64,000 nucleotides of DNA from contig BLLL01000010.1 in the NCBI GenBank assembly GCA_013374015.1, positions 1 through 64,000 of the forward strand. Direction: 5' to 3'. The position numbers and the translations under genes were made by a program. This document shows positions 8,231-17,742 of this stretch, one piece after another (position 1 is the stretch's first letter; every line of letters starts with the position of its first letter). The notes beneath the pieces were generated by a model. It was given only the letters and a program-made list of their open reading frames with translations, was not told the DNA's origin and ran no database searches. The DNA is from Candidatus Desulfovibrio kirbyi (GTDB taxonomy: Bacteria > Desulfobacterota > Desulfovibrionia > Desulfovibrionales > Desulfovibrionaceae).

Positions 8231-9285
8231 CAGGCAGTTTCTCCGGCGGTACGGATGCGCGGATCGGCAAGTCCGTAGCAGATGTCGGCCAGAAGGTTGC
8301 CGGCCAGCGTGAGCACCGCCCCTAAAACAAGATTGCCCATAATCATGGTGTAGTCACGCGCCATAACGGCGGCATAAAATAACTGTCCAAGACCGGGCAA
8401 AGCAAAGATTGATTCAATAATTACGCTGCCTCCGATGAGGCCGGGCACGGAAAGTCCGAGCAGCGTGATGACCGGCAAAAGTGCGTTGCGCAAGGCGTGA
8501 CGCCACACAACAGCGCGCGTGGAAAGGCCTTTTGCCCGCGCGGTGAGGATGTAGTCCTGACGCAGCGCTCCCAGCATGCAGGCGCGCATGTAGCGCGACA
8601 TGCCCGCCAGCCCGCCGACTGTATAGACCAGGATGGGCAGGGTCAGATGGGCGGCAAGGTCACAGAATTTGCCCCAGGCATCCAACTGTGCGTAGTTCAT
8701 TGACATGATGCCGGAAATCGGCAACCATTGAAGCTCAATGCCGAAAAACAGCATGAGCAGCAGGGCAAGCCAGAAAGAGGGCATGGCGAAACCCAGAAAA
8801 ACCAGCAGCGTGATTCCACGGTCCAAGGGCGAATTTTGTTTTACAGCCGAAATAACCCCGGCCGGGATGGCGAGAATCAGGGTGAGCAGCAGTGAAATCA
8901 GGTTCATGGAAACAGTCAGGGGGAGACGCTCCAGAATTTTTGTCAGCACAGGACGGGCGTCGGCGGACATGGAATTGCCGAAATCAAGGTGCAACAAACG
9001 GAAAAGCCAGTCCGCGTATTGGACGTACAGGGGACGGTTCAGGCCGTACAGATCTTCAAGACGTTGTCTTGCCGCCGCGCCGGCCAGGGGGTTCAGGGTT
9101 GTTTCCATATCCGTTGGGGAGCCGGGCGCAAGATGGATCACCAGAAAGCTGATCAGGGTGATGCCAAGGAGCACAACAAGCATCCAGAGCAGTTTTTTTA
9201 CGGTCTTTATGGCAAGATTGACAGTGTTTGCCGTTATATAAACGGGTGAGGTGGTGGTCATGGTTATGCGATTTTTGTCAGCCAT
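8230..9285 (-). CDS. oligopeptide/dipeptide-type ABC transporter permease (DppB-like)
   Basis: A 351-residue inner-membrane permease with the DppB/OppB layout: a first helix (about residues 35-55, [19 protein letters not shown]), a periplasmic region with [16 protein letters not shown], then five helices. The EAA loop [12 protein letters not shown]...[11 protein letters not shown] is near residues 243-270. It partners the DppC-like protein directly downstream. The ATG at 9285 overlaps the preceding rdgC 3' gene by 22 bp. A second ATG at 9261, just after that gene's stop, is an equally good start, because the first residues are not conserved-looking. Confidence 0.87.
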   Translation of the reverse strand: MADKNRITMTTTSPVYITANTVNLAIKTVKKLLWMLVVLLGITLISFLVIHLAPGSPTDMETTLNPLAGAAARQRLEDLYGLNRPLYVQYADWLFRLLHLDFGNSMSADARPVLTKILERLPLTVSMNLISLLLTLILAIPAGVISAVKQNSPLDRGITLLVFLGFAMPSFWLALLLMLFFGIELQWLPISGIMSMNYAQLDAWGKFCDLAAHLTLPILVYTVGGLAGMSRYMRACMLGALRQDYILTARAKGLSTRAVVWRHALRNALLPVITLLGLSVPGLIGGSVIIESIFALPGLGQLFYAAVMARDYTMIMGNLVLGAVLTLAGNLLADICYGLADPRIRTAGETA

Positions 9286-9785
9286 TGCCCTATGCGTGTC
9301 ACTTCAGTGAGCCAGTCCTCCGAGAGACGCAGCCTGAGAAAACGGGCGTACAGGCTGTCCAGCATGCCTGTGCAGATGCCCATCAGATATATTTTTTCCA
9401 GCAGCAGGGCGTCCGGGTCCGCGTTTTTGTCAGCGGCGTCGAGTTTGGGGGTTTTGAGGCTGCTAAGGCAAAGGTCTTCCGCCCTGAGAGTGACCTGAAA
9501 TTCCGCCCCGTCCTTTTCAATGCGCAGTTGCGCACGGGTAACTTTTTTGCCTGTGCCTAGGCCAAAGCGAGCTTCCCGTAGTGGAGATGATGTTCCTGAT
9601 ACCGAGGCGGTTTCGCGGGCGCTGCCTTCACCGCCCTGAACAACGATTCGCTGCTCCATGGAAACAGAAAAGGGCGCGCCGTCCGTATCCGTAAAAGCGC
9701 CGGGGGTTGTGTCGCTCTGGTACCAAAGCCAGGTCAGAAATTCTTGTCCAAGAATATGGTCTGTTGATTCATCACGTTGTGACAT
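9264..9785 (-). CDS. RdgC-like protein, C-terminal half as a separate frame
   Basis: A 173-residue product that resembles the C-terminal part of RdgC, the ring-shaped DNA-binding protein that modulates Rec[18 protein letters not shown] parallels the RdgC LTEWV..G..P.GF segment, and [13 protein letters not shown] parallels its AGK.VT.LAL segment. It lies in the same reading frame as the preceding gene, separated only by one TGA stop and three codons, and has its own GAGAGG-type ribosome site. It is either a naturally split gene or the result of a nonsense change. The assignment rests on remembered family patterns. Confidence 0.6.
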   Translation of the reverse strand: MSQRDESTDHILGQEFLTWLWYQSDTTPGAFTDTDGAPFSVSMEQRIVVQGGEGSARETASVSGTSSPLREARFGLGTGKKVTRAQLRIEKDGAEFQVTLRAEDLCLSSLKTPKLDAADKNADPDALLLEKIYLMGICTGMLDSLYARFLRLRLSEDWLTEVTRIGQWLTKIA

Positions 9786-9794
9786 TGTCGCCTC

Positions 9795-10406
9795 TCATTG
9801 CGTGAAGGAGGTGGGTTCAAGCCGATCCAGGCAGATCAGGCTTTCTTCGTCAAGCAGGGAAGAGGCGAGTTCGTAAGGGGTCAGCTGGCCGATGTGCAGG
9901 TCAAAGGAATGCAAAAAGAGTTCTGCAAACATGTCCAGCAAGTTATCTTGGGTGGAGGCAAACCAGACAGTGTGTGTTTCTGTGTGCCAGAGTGTGTCAA
10001 ATGTGCCCGGCACGGGCAGGAAACGGCGGCGCAAACGCAGGAGTACCTGTTCTTTGATTTCCTGTTTGCGGTCACGCGCGATAAAGGCTTTGCCGGGTGT
10101 GCGTTTTTTTTCTTCACGCAAGGCCAGAGCAAGGTGTTTTTTGACCACGCCCGCGGGGATGCGCCGGGTGTCCACACGCAACGAAAAGAGGATATACGCG
10201 CCTTTTTGCGGCGGAGCCGATTCCCATGAGGTGTCCAGCATGTCCCCAAAGGCCACCCATCCGTGGGACTGCACTTCCGGAATCTCGTCAATGTCCTGAA
10301 AGGCAAAGCGTTTGAGCCTGTCCGGAATCTGCTGCCAGAGTTCCTCCGGCACAGTGTCCAGAATGTGGAATCGCGTAAAACTGCACGAACTGTTGGAAAA
10401 GCCCAT
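9795..10406 (-). CDS. rdgC: RdgC-like protein, N-terminal half
   Basis: A 203-residue protein matching the N-terminal and central part of RdgC (recombination-associated DNA-binding protein). Features include GWVAFGDMLD near residue 48, then a basic, charged helix region (RRIPAGVVKKHLALALREEK, then KQEIKEQVLLRLRRRFLPVPG) and a strand with WFASTQDNLLDMFAELF. Full RdgC is about 300 residues. Here the rest is encoded by the next frame. The start at 10406 is chosen over 10448 because GTGGAG sits 6 bp before it. It lies between adk and the permease genes. Confidence 0.7.
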   Translation of the reverse strand: MGFSNSSCSFTRFHILDTVPEELWQQIPDRLKRFAFQDIDEIPEVQSHGWVAFGDMLDTSWESAPPQKGAYILFSLRVDTRRIPAGVVKKHLALALREEKKRTPGKAFIARDRKQEIKEQVLLRLRRRFLPVPGTFDTLWHTETHTVWFASTQDNLLDMFAELFLHSFDLHIGQLTPYELASSLLDEESLICLDRLEPTSFTQ

Positions 10407-10463
10407 AAAAACTCCACTGCCGGATTGTTCAAATTGAGCTACTACCAATCAGCAGGTGCAACG

Positions 10464-11135
10464 TCATTTCAGTTGTGCAAGCAGGGTTTCCTTGATGGAA
10501 TCAATGCTACCTTCACCGTTGAGTTCAATATATGTTGTTTTTCCTGAATCTGCCAGCTTTTTAAAATACCCAGCAGCGGCCAGCGTTCCGTCAACAGTGT
10601 TGTAGTAAATACCGTGGCGTTTGCTGATGGCGGCTTCATTCTGGTCGTCGCTGCGGCTGGAAAGTTCCGCGCCGCAGACGCGGCACACATCGCTCGCGGG
10701 TTTGATGGCGTCAATAAAAATATTATTGGGGTGGTTGTTGTTTGCCTTGCAGAGGCGGCGTCCCACAATGCGGTTTTTTGCCACGTCGCGGGGCAGCAAT
10801 ATTTCCACCACATAGTCAAGGCGCATGTTTTCTTTTTGCAGCGCTTTCCACAATTTCTCCGCCTGTACCATATTGCGGGGAAAGCCGTCCAGAAGCCAGC
10901 CCTTTGCGCCTTTGTTTTTCAGTGTTTCCAGCACCATGGGGATAGTAATGTCGTCCGGTACCAGATCGCCGCGATCAGTATAGGCTTTTGCCTGTTTGCC
11001 CAATTCTGTGCCGTCGCCGATGTGTTCCCGAAAAATTGCGCCGGATTCAATATGGGCAATGGCGTACTTTTGTTTGATCAGGTCGCCCTGTGTGCCCTTG
11101 CCGCTGCCGTTAGGTCCAAAAATCAGGATGTTCAC
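10464..11135 (-). CDS. adk: adenylate kinase
   Basis: Adenylate kinase of 223 residues, interconverting ATP + AMP and 2 ADP. The P-loop GPNGSGKGTQG (residues 7-17), the AMP-binding SGAIFREHI block, DGFPRN (about 83-88) and the LID start GRRLCK are all present. The LID/core shows C..C-type positions (CRVCGAEL and an upstream CK) that could bind zinc, as in many anaerobe and Gram-positive enzymes, although only part of the four-ligand set is obvious. It is the first gene of the minus-strand run ending with recN. Confidence 0.93.
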   Translation of the reverse strand: MNILIFGPNGSGKGTQGDLIKQKYAIAHIESGAIFREHIGDGTELGKQAKAYTDRGDLVPDDITIPMVLETLKNKGAKGWLLDGFPRNMVQAEKLWKALQKENMRLDYVVEILLPRDVAKNRIVGRRLCKANNNHPNNIFIDAIKPASDVCRVCGAELSSRSDDQNEAAISKRHGIYYNTVDGTLAAAGYFKKLADSGKTTYIELNGEGSIDSIKETLLAQLK

Positions 11136-11260
11136 GCCGTTTCTCCTTAGGTTTTTATTGTCATGCGCGCTTTTTGAAAAGAATACACCTTAGAATAATT
11201 AGCCGTAACAAGGCGCAAGGTCAATGCGTTTTGCGATTTTTACGGGTGGACGCCGCGTGT

Positions 11261-14110
11261 TCAGCGAAAAATTTTCCACGCGCCTTCCACAACGCCGCCC
11301 AGTATGTCCACCACGCCGTGCGTGATGTCCCCAAGCGTATTCAGAATCACCTTGCCCGCATGGATGCTCGTTTTGCTTTTGTCCATGCTGCCGTATATAT
11401 GCACGGGAATATCGGGCAGATTGTTCATACTCACGATATAATTGCAGTCCAGCGTGTCGTTGTTGAGATCAAACCATCCGCCGCCTTTGATGACAAGACC
11501 GTCGCCTTGGAGATGGAAATCATTGCCGCGCAGCACGCCTGCCGTCAGTATGGCTGAAGCGGAGGCAGCGCTGAACAGTGTGGGTTTGCCCTTGAGTGTC
11601 CCGTTGTCATCACATTTTTGATATGAGCCGTTTTTCACGGAAAAACGCGCAGTTCCGTTGAGGGCGGCCGGCAACTGTCCCGGCCCGGTAAGGGCACCAC
11701 GAAGCGTTGCAGTAAGGGTTGCCTTGCCGCCCAGCGCGGAATTGCCGCCCCTGTCCTTGCTTGCGGTAGTGAGGGTAAAGTTTTCAGCAGAAAACGAGCT
11801 TTTAAAGTTCAGACCTTTGGCAAATGTGATGGTGCATTTTCCCTGCAACGGCGCTTCATAAAATACGGCGCTTGCCGCCGGGCAGGTGAGTTGGCCGTTG
11901 GTGAGCGAGATCGGTAATTTGACGGAATGCAGTTGCAGTTTCCATGCGGTAAGTCTGGCTACCCGCAGTTCTCCGTGTGCGTTGACTGTGCGTAAAAAAC
12001 GCAGATCCCATATGGCGGGCAGTGATTTTCGTTCCGGTTTTTTTGAAGCGGCGGGGAGGGGATTGCCGCGAATGGCGTCAATGTTCAGATGATCGGCTTC
12101 AAGATCGAAATCAAGGCGCGGTTGTTGCTGCCAGAAAAGAAGAAGATTGCCCGAAAGCGCTGTTTGCGGAAATCGGACGCGGAGCGTGCTTAAGGCAAGC
12201 TCCTGTCCGCTCCCTTTGAAAGCGGTTTCCAGCGTCAGTGACCGCAGGGCCTGCGGAAGGCGTAGCGGCGTGCCGGTCGCAAGCCGTAGCGTATCGTCCA
12301 GATTTCCGCTTTTGGCAGCCAGTTTGCCCTGCCAGACAAAACCTGATTTGTCCTCGCTTAGTTGTACACTGCCCTGGGCGTCTATTCCCAGGGCGTTCAG
12401 GCGCGCATCCGTGACGGAAAACTGACTGTTCACGCTTTGACAGGAGAATGTCCCCGCCAGTTTTGCCTGCATGCTTGCCGGAAAAGGACTCTGTTCCGGC
12501 TGAAGAGAAAGTGTCAGAATGCCCGGGCAATTTTGAAAATCCACTGTGCCAGTTGTGCTGCTGCCGCCGAAGTATACCATACCGCTCAGTTCCGAGCGCA
12601 GGGTAACCCCCGGCGTGTTCAGCGTGTTTTGCCACTGTCCGTTCAGGCCGAGACGCCCGTTTTCCCAGACGGCGGAACGCAAGGCGAGCGTTGCGTCCAG
12701 ATCGGCAAAGGCATGGTGTTTTGTTTCGTTTTTGCCTGTTGACGGTTTTGGCAAACGCACGAAACCCCTTGTGGCTTTTGACGCAACGTTGCCTTTGAGG
12801 TTTGCCAGAAAAAGCGCAAGCTCGCGTCCCTGGCTTGTTATGTTGCAATCCGCCTGAAAACGGTCGCTGTGGACAGGTATGACCGGCAGCGCTCTGACGA
12901 GCGGCACTCCCTCAATATCGCGTAAACGCAGCGTGATGGCGTAGGTGATGTCGTGCCTGTCGTCGAGCGTGGCGCCAAGGGTGGCCTGCCCGTAGACAGT
13001 GCCGTTGTAAAGTTTGCTGTCCGCGGTGAGCACGGTGTCTTCCATACCGTTTTTGTCGGTGCTGCCCGGACGGATAACAACAAGTGCTTCGTTGAGGGGC
13101 AGGGGGCCATAGTCCAGTTGACGCGCACCCAGGCGGATGTCATAGCCTATGCTGATCGAATTCGGCGTACTGGGCGCTCCGGGTTTGGGAGTCAGCGCTT
13201 CGTGCGGGAAAATTGGGGCCTGCGGCAGTTCGGCAGCCGCTTCAGGCAGACCTGTTTCAAGCCTGAGGCGTTCAGCGCTCAAATTCAGGGCTACTGTTGG
13301 ATTTGTCCAGCTTTCAACGCCTCCGGAACCGGTAAAACGTGCGTTTGCCGCGTGGGCTGCAATAGAGGGTACGGAAAGCCCCTGTGTGTCCAGAGTAAAC
13401 TCCAGAGCGCAGTCCGTGATATCATCCAGTGTTACTTGCAGGCCTGGCGTGAGATTGCGGGCAAAACCAAACCAGCGCGTCAGGCTGAGGTGGTCAAGGT
13501 GCAACCGTCCTTGCAGTGACGGCAGGTTTGGGGAGGGTGTTCCATCGGGCAAGGTGAGTACGGCGCTGAGTTGCCCGCCGTCGTCGCCAAGGCGCATGTC
13601 CGTGATTTCAAAGCGCGCCTGCTGAAGCTCTACAACGGCAGTGCCGCGCAGAGAAAAGGGCAGCAGGGCTTCGTTCTTGCGAAAATGTCCGCGTATATCT
13701 GTTGCGACTGTCCATGTGGCGTCCTGTTTTGACAGGTCGGCGGTAAAGTCGAGGCGTTCCAGCCAGGGCGAAGCGCGGAGTGTGCCGCTGACGGCGCGCG
13801 GCAAAAATTCGCCCCGGAACAATGCATAAAAATCCGGGCGCAGTATGACGGAATCCGCGGCGATGGAGACTCCGTCGCGCTCCACAGTGAGGCTGCGAAC
13901 GATGACGGAGGGTACGGGCAGGGTCACAATATCCACCTCACCGACAGTGACAGTGCAGGCGATATCCGTCGAAAATTCCGTCAAAAAGCGTTGCGCCAGG
14001 GGTTTTGCATTGATCTGGGCAAGACAATAGAGTGCCGCCGCAAGGACAGTCGGCAGCAGGATGAGCGCGGTGACAAGACAGAGTACAAGATGAGAACGTT
14101 TCGGGGGCAT
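11261..14110 (-). CDS. AsmA-like inner-membrane-anchored periplasmic protein
   Basis: A 949-residue protein with one N-terminal transmembrane helix (about residues 8-28), then a long periplasmic part rich in beta-strands. The VTVGEVDIVTLPVPSVIVRSLTVERDG start and the repeated LNG.../L.GKATLTATLRG strands toward the C-terminus are typical of the AsmA/TamB/YhdP superfamily. These proteins are thought to bridge or move lipids across the envelope or assist outer-membrane assembly. The C-terminal AsmA domain (LNGTARFSVKNGSY, about residue 810 on) and the terminal LGGVVEGAWKIFR match DUF748-like members. Its exact cargo is unknown. A small membrane protein gene sits just upstream. Confidence 0.8.
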   Translation of the reverse strand: MPPKRSHLVLCLVTALILLPTVLAAALYCLAQINAKPLAQRFLTEFSTDIACTVTVGEVDIVTLPVPSVIVRSLTVERDGVSIAADSVILRPDFYALFRGEFLPRAVSGTLRASPWLERLDFTADLSKQDATWTVATDIRGHFRKNEALLPFSLRGTAVVELQQARFEITDMRLGDDGGQLSAVLTLPDGTPSPNLPSLQGRLHLDHLSLTRWFGFARNLTPGLQVTLDDITDCALEFTLDTQGLSVPSIAAHAANARFTGSGGVESWTNPTVALNLSAERLRLETGLPEAAAELPQAPIFPHEALTPKPGAPSTPNSISIGYDIRLGARQLDYGPLPLNEALVVIRPGSTDKNGMEDTVLTADSKLYNGTVYGQATLGATLDDRHDITYAITLRLRDIEGVPLVRALPVIPVHSDRFQADCNITSQGRELALFLANLKGNVASKATRGFVRLPKPSTGKNETKHHAFADLDATLALRSAVWENGRLGLNGQWQNTLNTPGVTLRSELSGMVYFGGSSTTGTVDFQNCPGILTLSLQPEQSPFPASMQAKLAGTFSCQSVNSQFSVTDARLNALGIDAQGSVQLSEDKSGFVWQGKLAAKSGNLDDTLRLATGTPLRLPQALRSLTLETAFKGSGQELALSTLRVRFPQTALSGNLLLFWQQQPRLDFDLEADHLNIDAIRGNPLPAASKKPERKSLPAIWDLRFLRTVNAHGELRVARLTAWKLQLHSVKLPISLTNGQLTCPAASAVFYEAPLQGKCTITFAKGLNFKSSFSAENFTLTTASKDRGGNSALGGKATLTATLRGALTGPGQLPAALNGTARFSVKNGSYQKCDDNGTLKGKPTLFSAASASAILTAGVLRGNDFHLQGDGLVIKGGGWFDLNNDTLDCNYIVSMNNLPDIPVHIYGSMDKSKTSIHAGKVILNTLGDITHGVVDILGGVVEGAWKIFR

Positions 14111-14170
14111 GGCGGATGTCCGGTTGTTGAATGAGACGTTTACATCAGAAGTCGTTACATCAGCTTTTCC

Positions 14171-14494
14171 TCAGGTCCTTTTTGTCATGCCTTCAATGGT
14201 GTCAAAATGCAGTGCCAGTCCTGAATCGTCCTTGTCCGGCTTGAAATCAAGATGCGCAAGATTTTGGTTGACGGTTGGGGGCTGAGCATCGGCGTGGCGT
14301 GGCGTGGCGGTGTGGCTGGAGGGTGAGGCACCGTTGTGTTGCGTGGAAATGACGGGGGTGCGCAGCAACGCGTGCAGTTGCGCGTGATCGTCGTGCAAGG
14401 CGCGGTATATCTGGTTTTGCCTGCGCAGAACATAAAGCAAAACAGAGAGTATGCCAAAAAAACATAAAAAAATGAAGAGCATAAATGGGAGCAT
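14171..14494 (-). CDS. small single-span membrane protein, unknown function
   Basis: A predicted 107-residue protein with one hydrophobic helix at the N-terminus (LPFMLFIFLCFFGILSVLLYV), followed by a polar, His/Thr/Pro-rich low-complexity tail, so it is probably anchored in the inner membrane. I do not recognise a family. The start at 14494 is chosen because ATGAGG precedes it at good spacing. In-frame starts further upstream (14506, 14548 TTG) are possible. It lies 60 bp upstream of the AsmA-like gene on the same strand and may be cotranscribed. Confidence 0.5.
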   Translation of the reverse strand: MLPFMLFIFLCFFGILSVLLYVLRRQNQIYRALHDDHAQLHALLRTPVISTQHNGASPSSHTATPRHADAQPPTVNQNLAHLDFKPDKDDSGLALHFDTIEGMTKRT

Positions 14495-15139
14495 GGTGTG
14501 CCTCATGACGATTCGTTTTTTGTTCCGGATAGATTTTGGACTCTTCAAGGCAACGGTTCACAAAGTTGTCAAGACATGTTTGCAGGGCATCAAAAACTAT
14601 CGACCGGAGTTCCTGCAAGACGTTTGCCGTAATGAGTCCTTTATAAGCCGATGCGTAGTAGCGCACAAGTGTTTCTGACGGATTTTCAGTTCGCTTTCAA
14701 TGTGCTTTTGAATAAGAATGACAACAAGCATTTTATTCCATCCCATATAATCAATTTTATCTTGAATAATCATATAGTTATCCTGTCATAATTTCCGCTT
14801 TTAGTCCTGTCAAATCCGGCAAAATCCGTGTGCGGTGCGGGTAGACTTGCGGGTACATTTTTGGTATCTGTTGCCTTGAATAATGCTTGATAATCAAGGA
14901 TTATTCGAGGTATAGTCTTTCAGTTGAAAAAACGGAAGGGGAAAATACGAATATGCAATTTCTATATCTTTAATATATTGATAATATTATATTTAATAGA
15001 AAATTGCGGGTATATTCGCGGAAAACAGGAAATTATTATCCCCTAGAGCCTAACAATGAAACTCACGGATACCTTTGTAAAACGTAAGCAGGGCAACAGA
15101 TAAAGCGCAGAAACACGCAGACGGCGGCGGGCTGTTCCT
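14495..15139. other. AT-rich intergenic region upstream of metE
   Basis: No gene supported. The sequence becomes strongly AT-rich from about 14700 to 15010. An imperfect inverted repeat spans about 14954-15008 (GCAATTTCTAT against ATAGAAAATTGC). No recombinase, IS end or tRNA is visible here. Confidence 0.4.
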
Positions 15140-15168
15140 TTGACAGAATAGACATCATCAAATATCAA
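15140..15168 (+). promoter_or_regulatory. promoter of the metE riboswitch transcript
   Basis: TTGACA (15140-15145) is a perfect -35. Exactly 17 bp later TATCAA (15163-15168) can serve as a -10, placing transcription start close to the first conserved riboswitch base. The -10 is weak, but its position fits. Confidence 0.5.
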
Positions 15169-15171
15169 TAT

Positions 15172-15317
15172 ATGTAGATATTGTGATAAGAAACAGAAAG
15201 CGGTGAAAATCCTCTGCGGACGCGCCACTGTAACCGGTAATAACCAGCCGTAGCCACTGCCTGATTTTTGCAGGTGGGAAGGTTCAGGCATATATAGAAC
15301 CGGAAGCCAGAGACGAC
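15172..15317 (+). ncRNA. cobalamin riboswitch
   Basis: Conserved blocks of the B12 aptamer occur in order: GGTGAAAATC (near 15205), GCCACTGTAACCGG (near 15223, the B12-box region), AGCCACTGCC, GGGAAGG (near 15278), and GGAAGCCAGAGAC at the 3' end. It lies about 150 nt upstream of metE, the cobalamin-independent methionine synthase, the classic target that B12 turns off. A later hairpin (CCGTAAT/ATTACGG at 15387-15411) may belong to the expression platform. Confidence 0.9.
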
Positions 15318-15465
15318 TTGTCACAATCGCCGCGATTGGCGCGGCACGGCAGTACTGTTTCGCGTTTAGGCACTTGCCCGGACTATCCGTAATACGTTTC
15401 TCGCATTACGGCTCTGGCTTCGCGTGAAATGGACTGCTCTTTCAACACTTTTGGAAGGAGCAATC

Positions 15466-17742
15466 ATGCAAACTCACATCCTCGGCTTCCCGCGCATCGG
15501 GAAAAAAAGGGAGCTGAAACAAGCTCTCGAATCTTTCTGGAATGGCGATCTTTCCGCCCAAGCTCTCACTGAGACAAGTAAGGAACTGAAAAAAAAGCAC
15601 TGGCACATCCAAAAGAGCGCAGGTCTTGATTATGTCACCACCGGCGACTTTTCCCTGTATGACCAGATGTTGGACACCACTCTCATGCTTGGCGTTATTC
15701 CGCAGCGTTTTCAAGGCTGCAATAAGGATTCACCGCTGGAGTTATATTTCAGTCTGGCTCGTGGACACGCCGGGCGCAACATCGCGGCTCTGGAGATGAC
15801 AAAGTGGTTCGACACCAATTATCACTATCTGGTTCCTGAAATTGAGGCCAACGGGTCGTGGATGGCCGGAACGCACCCGGTTGTTGAAGATACGCTGCTT
15901 GCGCGGAAACTTGGCTTTTTACCTAAACCCGCGCTGATTGGCCCATTTACCTGGCTCACCCTGGCAAAAGCTCAAAAGGGAGAGCATAAATGGTCACGAC
16001 TCAATTCAGTTGCCAATGTTTACGCAAATTTGCTTTCCACCCTTTCCAACCACTGCGGCTGCATCCAGATTGATGAACCCGTGTTATGTACGGAACTCTT
16101 GCCGGAAGAAGCCCGCAAGCAATTCCAAGAAGTCTATGCCTCCCTGAATGTGGCTTGCGGCGTAACAAAACTCATGTTGGCTACATATTTCGGGCCGCTT
16201 GCGCAAAATATTAAGATCGCAGCCAGTTCCGGCTGCTCACTCCTGCATGTTGATATGGTACGGGGCAAAGGGCAACTTGAGGCTATTTTGTCATCACTTC
16301 CCAAAGATATGTCACTTTCGCTTGGAGTGGTGGATGGCCGCAACATCTGGAAAACAGACTATTCCAAAGCCGTTCCGCTTATCAGACGGGCTGTTTCAGC
16401 TCTCGGCAGGGAACGTGTGCTGCTCGCTTCCAGTTGCTCATTGTTACACTGCCCGGTCGATGTGACGGAAGAAACAGCTCTGCCGGAACATATCAAGAGT
16501 CGTATGGCTTTTGCCGTGCAAAAATGCTACGAATTGACGGAACTGTGTGAAATTGCGGAACGTGGTAACGCCATAGCGTTGGCTGAGAATGTAGCTATGC
16601 TGCAACGCACTGCCGCTCATCCTGATATTTGCGTATCTGCCGTGCGTAAACGCGCGTCTTCTGTCACACCTGCCATGTTTAAACGCCATTCCACATATCA
16701 GAAACGCCGTACTGCCCAAAACTGGTTGCATCTGCCTGTATTACCGACAACCACAATAGGCTCTTTTCCGCAAACAGAGACTATCCGCAAAACCCGTTTA
16801 TCCTATAAACGTGGCGAGATTCAGGAAACGGATTATATCGCCGCCATACGCCGTGAAATACGGGACTGCATTGAAAAACAGGAAAAACTCAATCTTGATG
16901 TGTTGGTTCACGGCGAAGCCGAGCGCAATGACATGGTGGAATACTTCGGGCAGCAGCTTGGTGGTTTCTGCTTTACGCAAAACGGATGGGTACAGAGCTA
17001 CGGCAGCCGCTGCGTGAAACCTCCGGTTATTTACGGTGATGTATACCGCAAGGCTCCTATGACTGTTGACTGGATATGCTACGCACAGTCTCTCACACAA
17101 AAGCCGGTTAAAGGCATGCTGACCGGACCGGTGACTATTTTGTGCTGGAGTTTTGTGCGTGACGATATTGAACGGAGCGAAGTCTGCAAACAGATAGCTC
17201 TCGCCATTCGTGACGAGGTGCAGGAGTTGGAAAAAGCAGGTGTTCGTATTATCCAGATTGATGAGGCAGCCTTGCGCGAAGGCATGCCGCTGACCGCCGC
17301 AGAGGCGGAAGCATATCTGCAATGGGCTGTGGAGGCGTTCAGATTATCTTCTTCCGGTGTTGAAGACGCAACACAGATACACACGCATATGTGCTACAGC
17401 GAATTCAATGTTATTCTTTCCTCAATAGCTCAAATGGATGCTGACGTTATCAGTATTGAATCCAGCCGTAGCGGCATGGAACTTCTGGATGCCTTTACCG
17501 ATTTTCATTATCCGCGAGCTGTGGGGCCGGGTGTCTATGACATTCATAGTCCCCGCATCCCTTCCGTTGAAGAAATAGCTGAATTGTTGCACAAAGCTTT
17601 ACGGCATATTCCCAAAGAACAACTATGGGTTAACCCGGACTGCGGTTTGAAAACTCGCCAATGGAAAGAAGCCTACACGGCATTGGAAAACATGGTTACT
17701 GCTGCCAAAAAAGTTAGACTTACATTGGGAACAACATCCTAG
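15466..17742 (+). CDS. metE: cobalamin-independent methionine synthase
   Basis: MetE of 758 residues, transferring the methyl group of 5-methyltetrahydropteroyl-triglutamate to homocysteine. The N-terminal domain starts THILGFPRIGKKRELK. The catalytic C-terminal barrel begins near residue 420 (LPTTTIGSFPQTETIRKTR). Zinc-site segments are VHGEAERNDMVEYF, IQIDEAALREG, HTHMCYSEF (His-x-Cys) and NPDCGLKTR (Cys near the end). The length is normal. The ATG at 15466 follows GGAAGGAG; the frame opens slightly earlier, but that start lacks a ribosome site. Expression is presumably repressed by cobalamin via the riboswitch at 15172. Confidence 0.96.
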   Translation: MQTHILGFPRIGKKRELKQALESFWNGDLSAQALTETSKELKKKHWHIQKSAGLDYVTTGDFSLYDQMLDTTLMLGVIPQRFQGCNKDSPLELYFSLARGHAGRNIAALEMTKWFDTNYHYLVPEIEANGSWMAGTHPVVEDTLLARKLGFLPKPALIGPFTWLTLAKAQKGEHKWSRLNSVANVYANLLSTLSNHCGCIQIDEPVLCTELLPEEARKQFQEVYASLNVACGVTKLMLATYFGPLAQNIKIAASSGCSLLHVDMVRGKGQLEAILSSLPKDMSLSLGVVDGRNIWKTDYSKAVPLIRRAVSALGRERVLLASSCSLLHCPVDVTEETALPEHIKSRMAFAVQKCYELTELCEIAERGNAIALAENVAMLQRTAAHPDICVSAVRKRASSVTPAMFKRHSTYQKRRTAQNWLHLPVLPTTTIGSFPQTETIRKTRLSYKRGEIQETDYIAAIRREIRDCIEKQEKLNLDVLVHGEAERNDMVEYFGQQLGGFCFTQNGWVQSYGSRCVKPPVIYGDVYRKAPMTVDWICYAQSLTQKPVKGMLTGPVTILCWSFVRDDIERSEVCKQIALAIRDEVQELEKAGVRIIQIDEAALREGMPLTAAEAEAYLQWAVEAFRLSSSGVEDATQIHTHMCYSEFNVILSSIAQMDADVISIESSRSGMELLDAFTDFHYPRAVGPGVYDIHSPRIPSVEEIAELLHKALRHIPKEQLWVNPDCGLKTRQWKEAYTALENMVTAAKKVRLTLGTTS

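Noticed and set aside
10411-10436. Similarity of the sequence before rdgC to 25334-25356
   Set aside because: About 20 of 23 positions match, which can occur by chance among all pairs in a 64-kb window.
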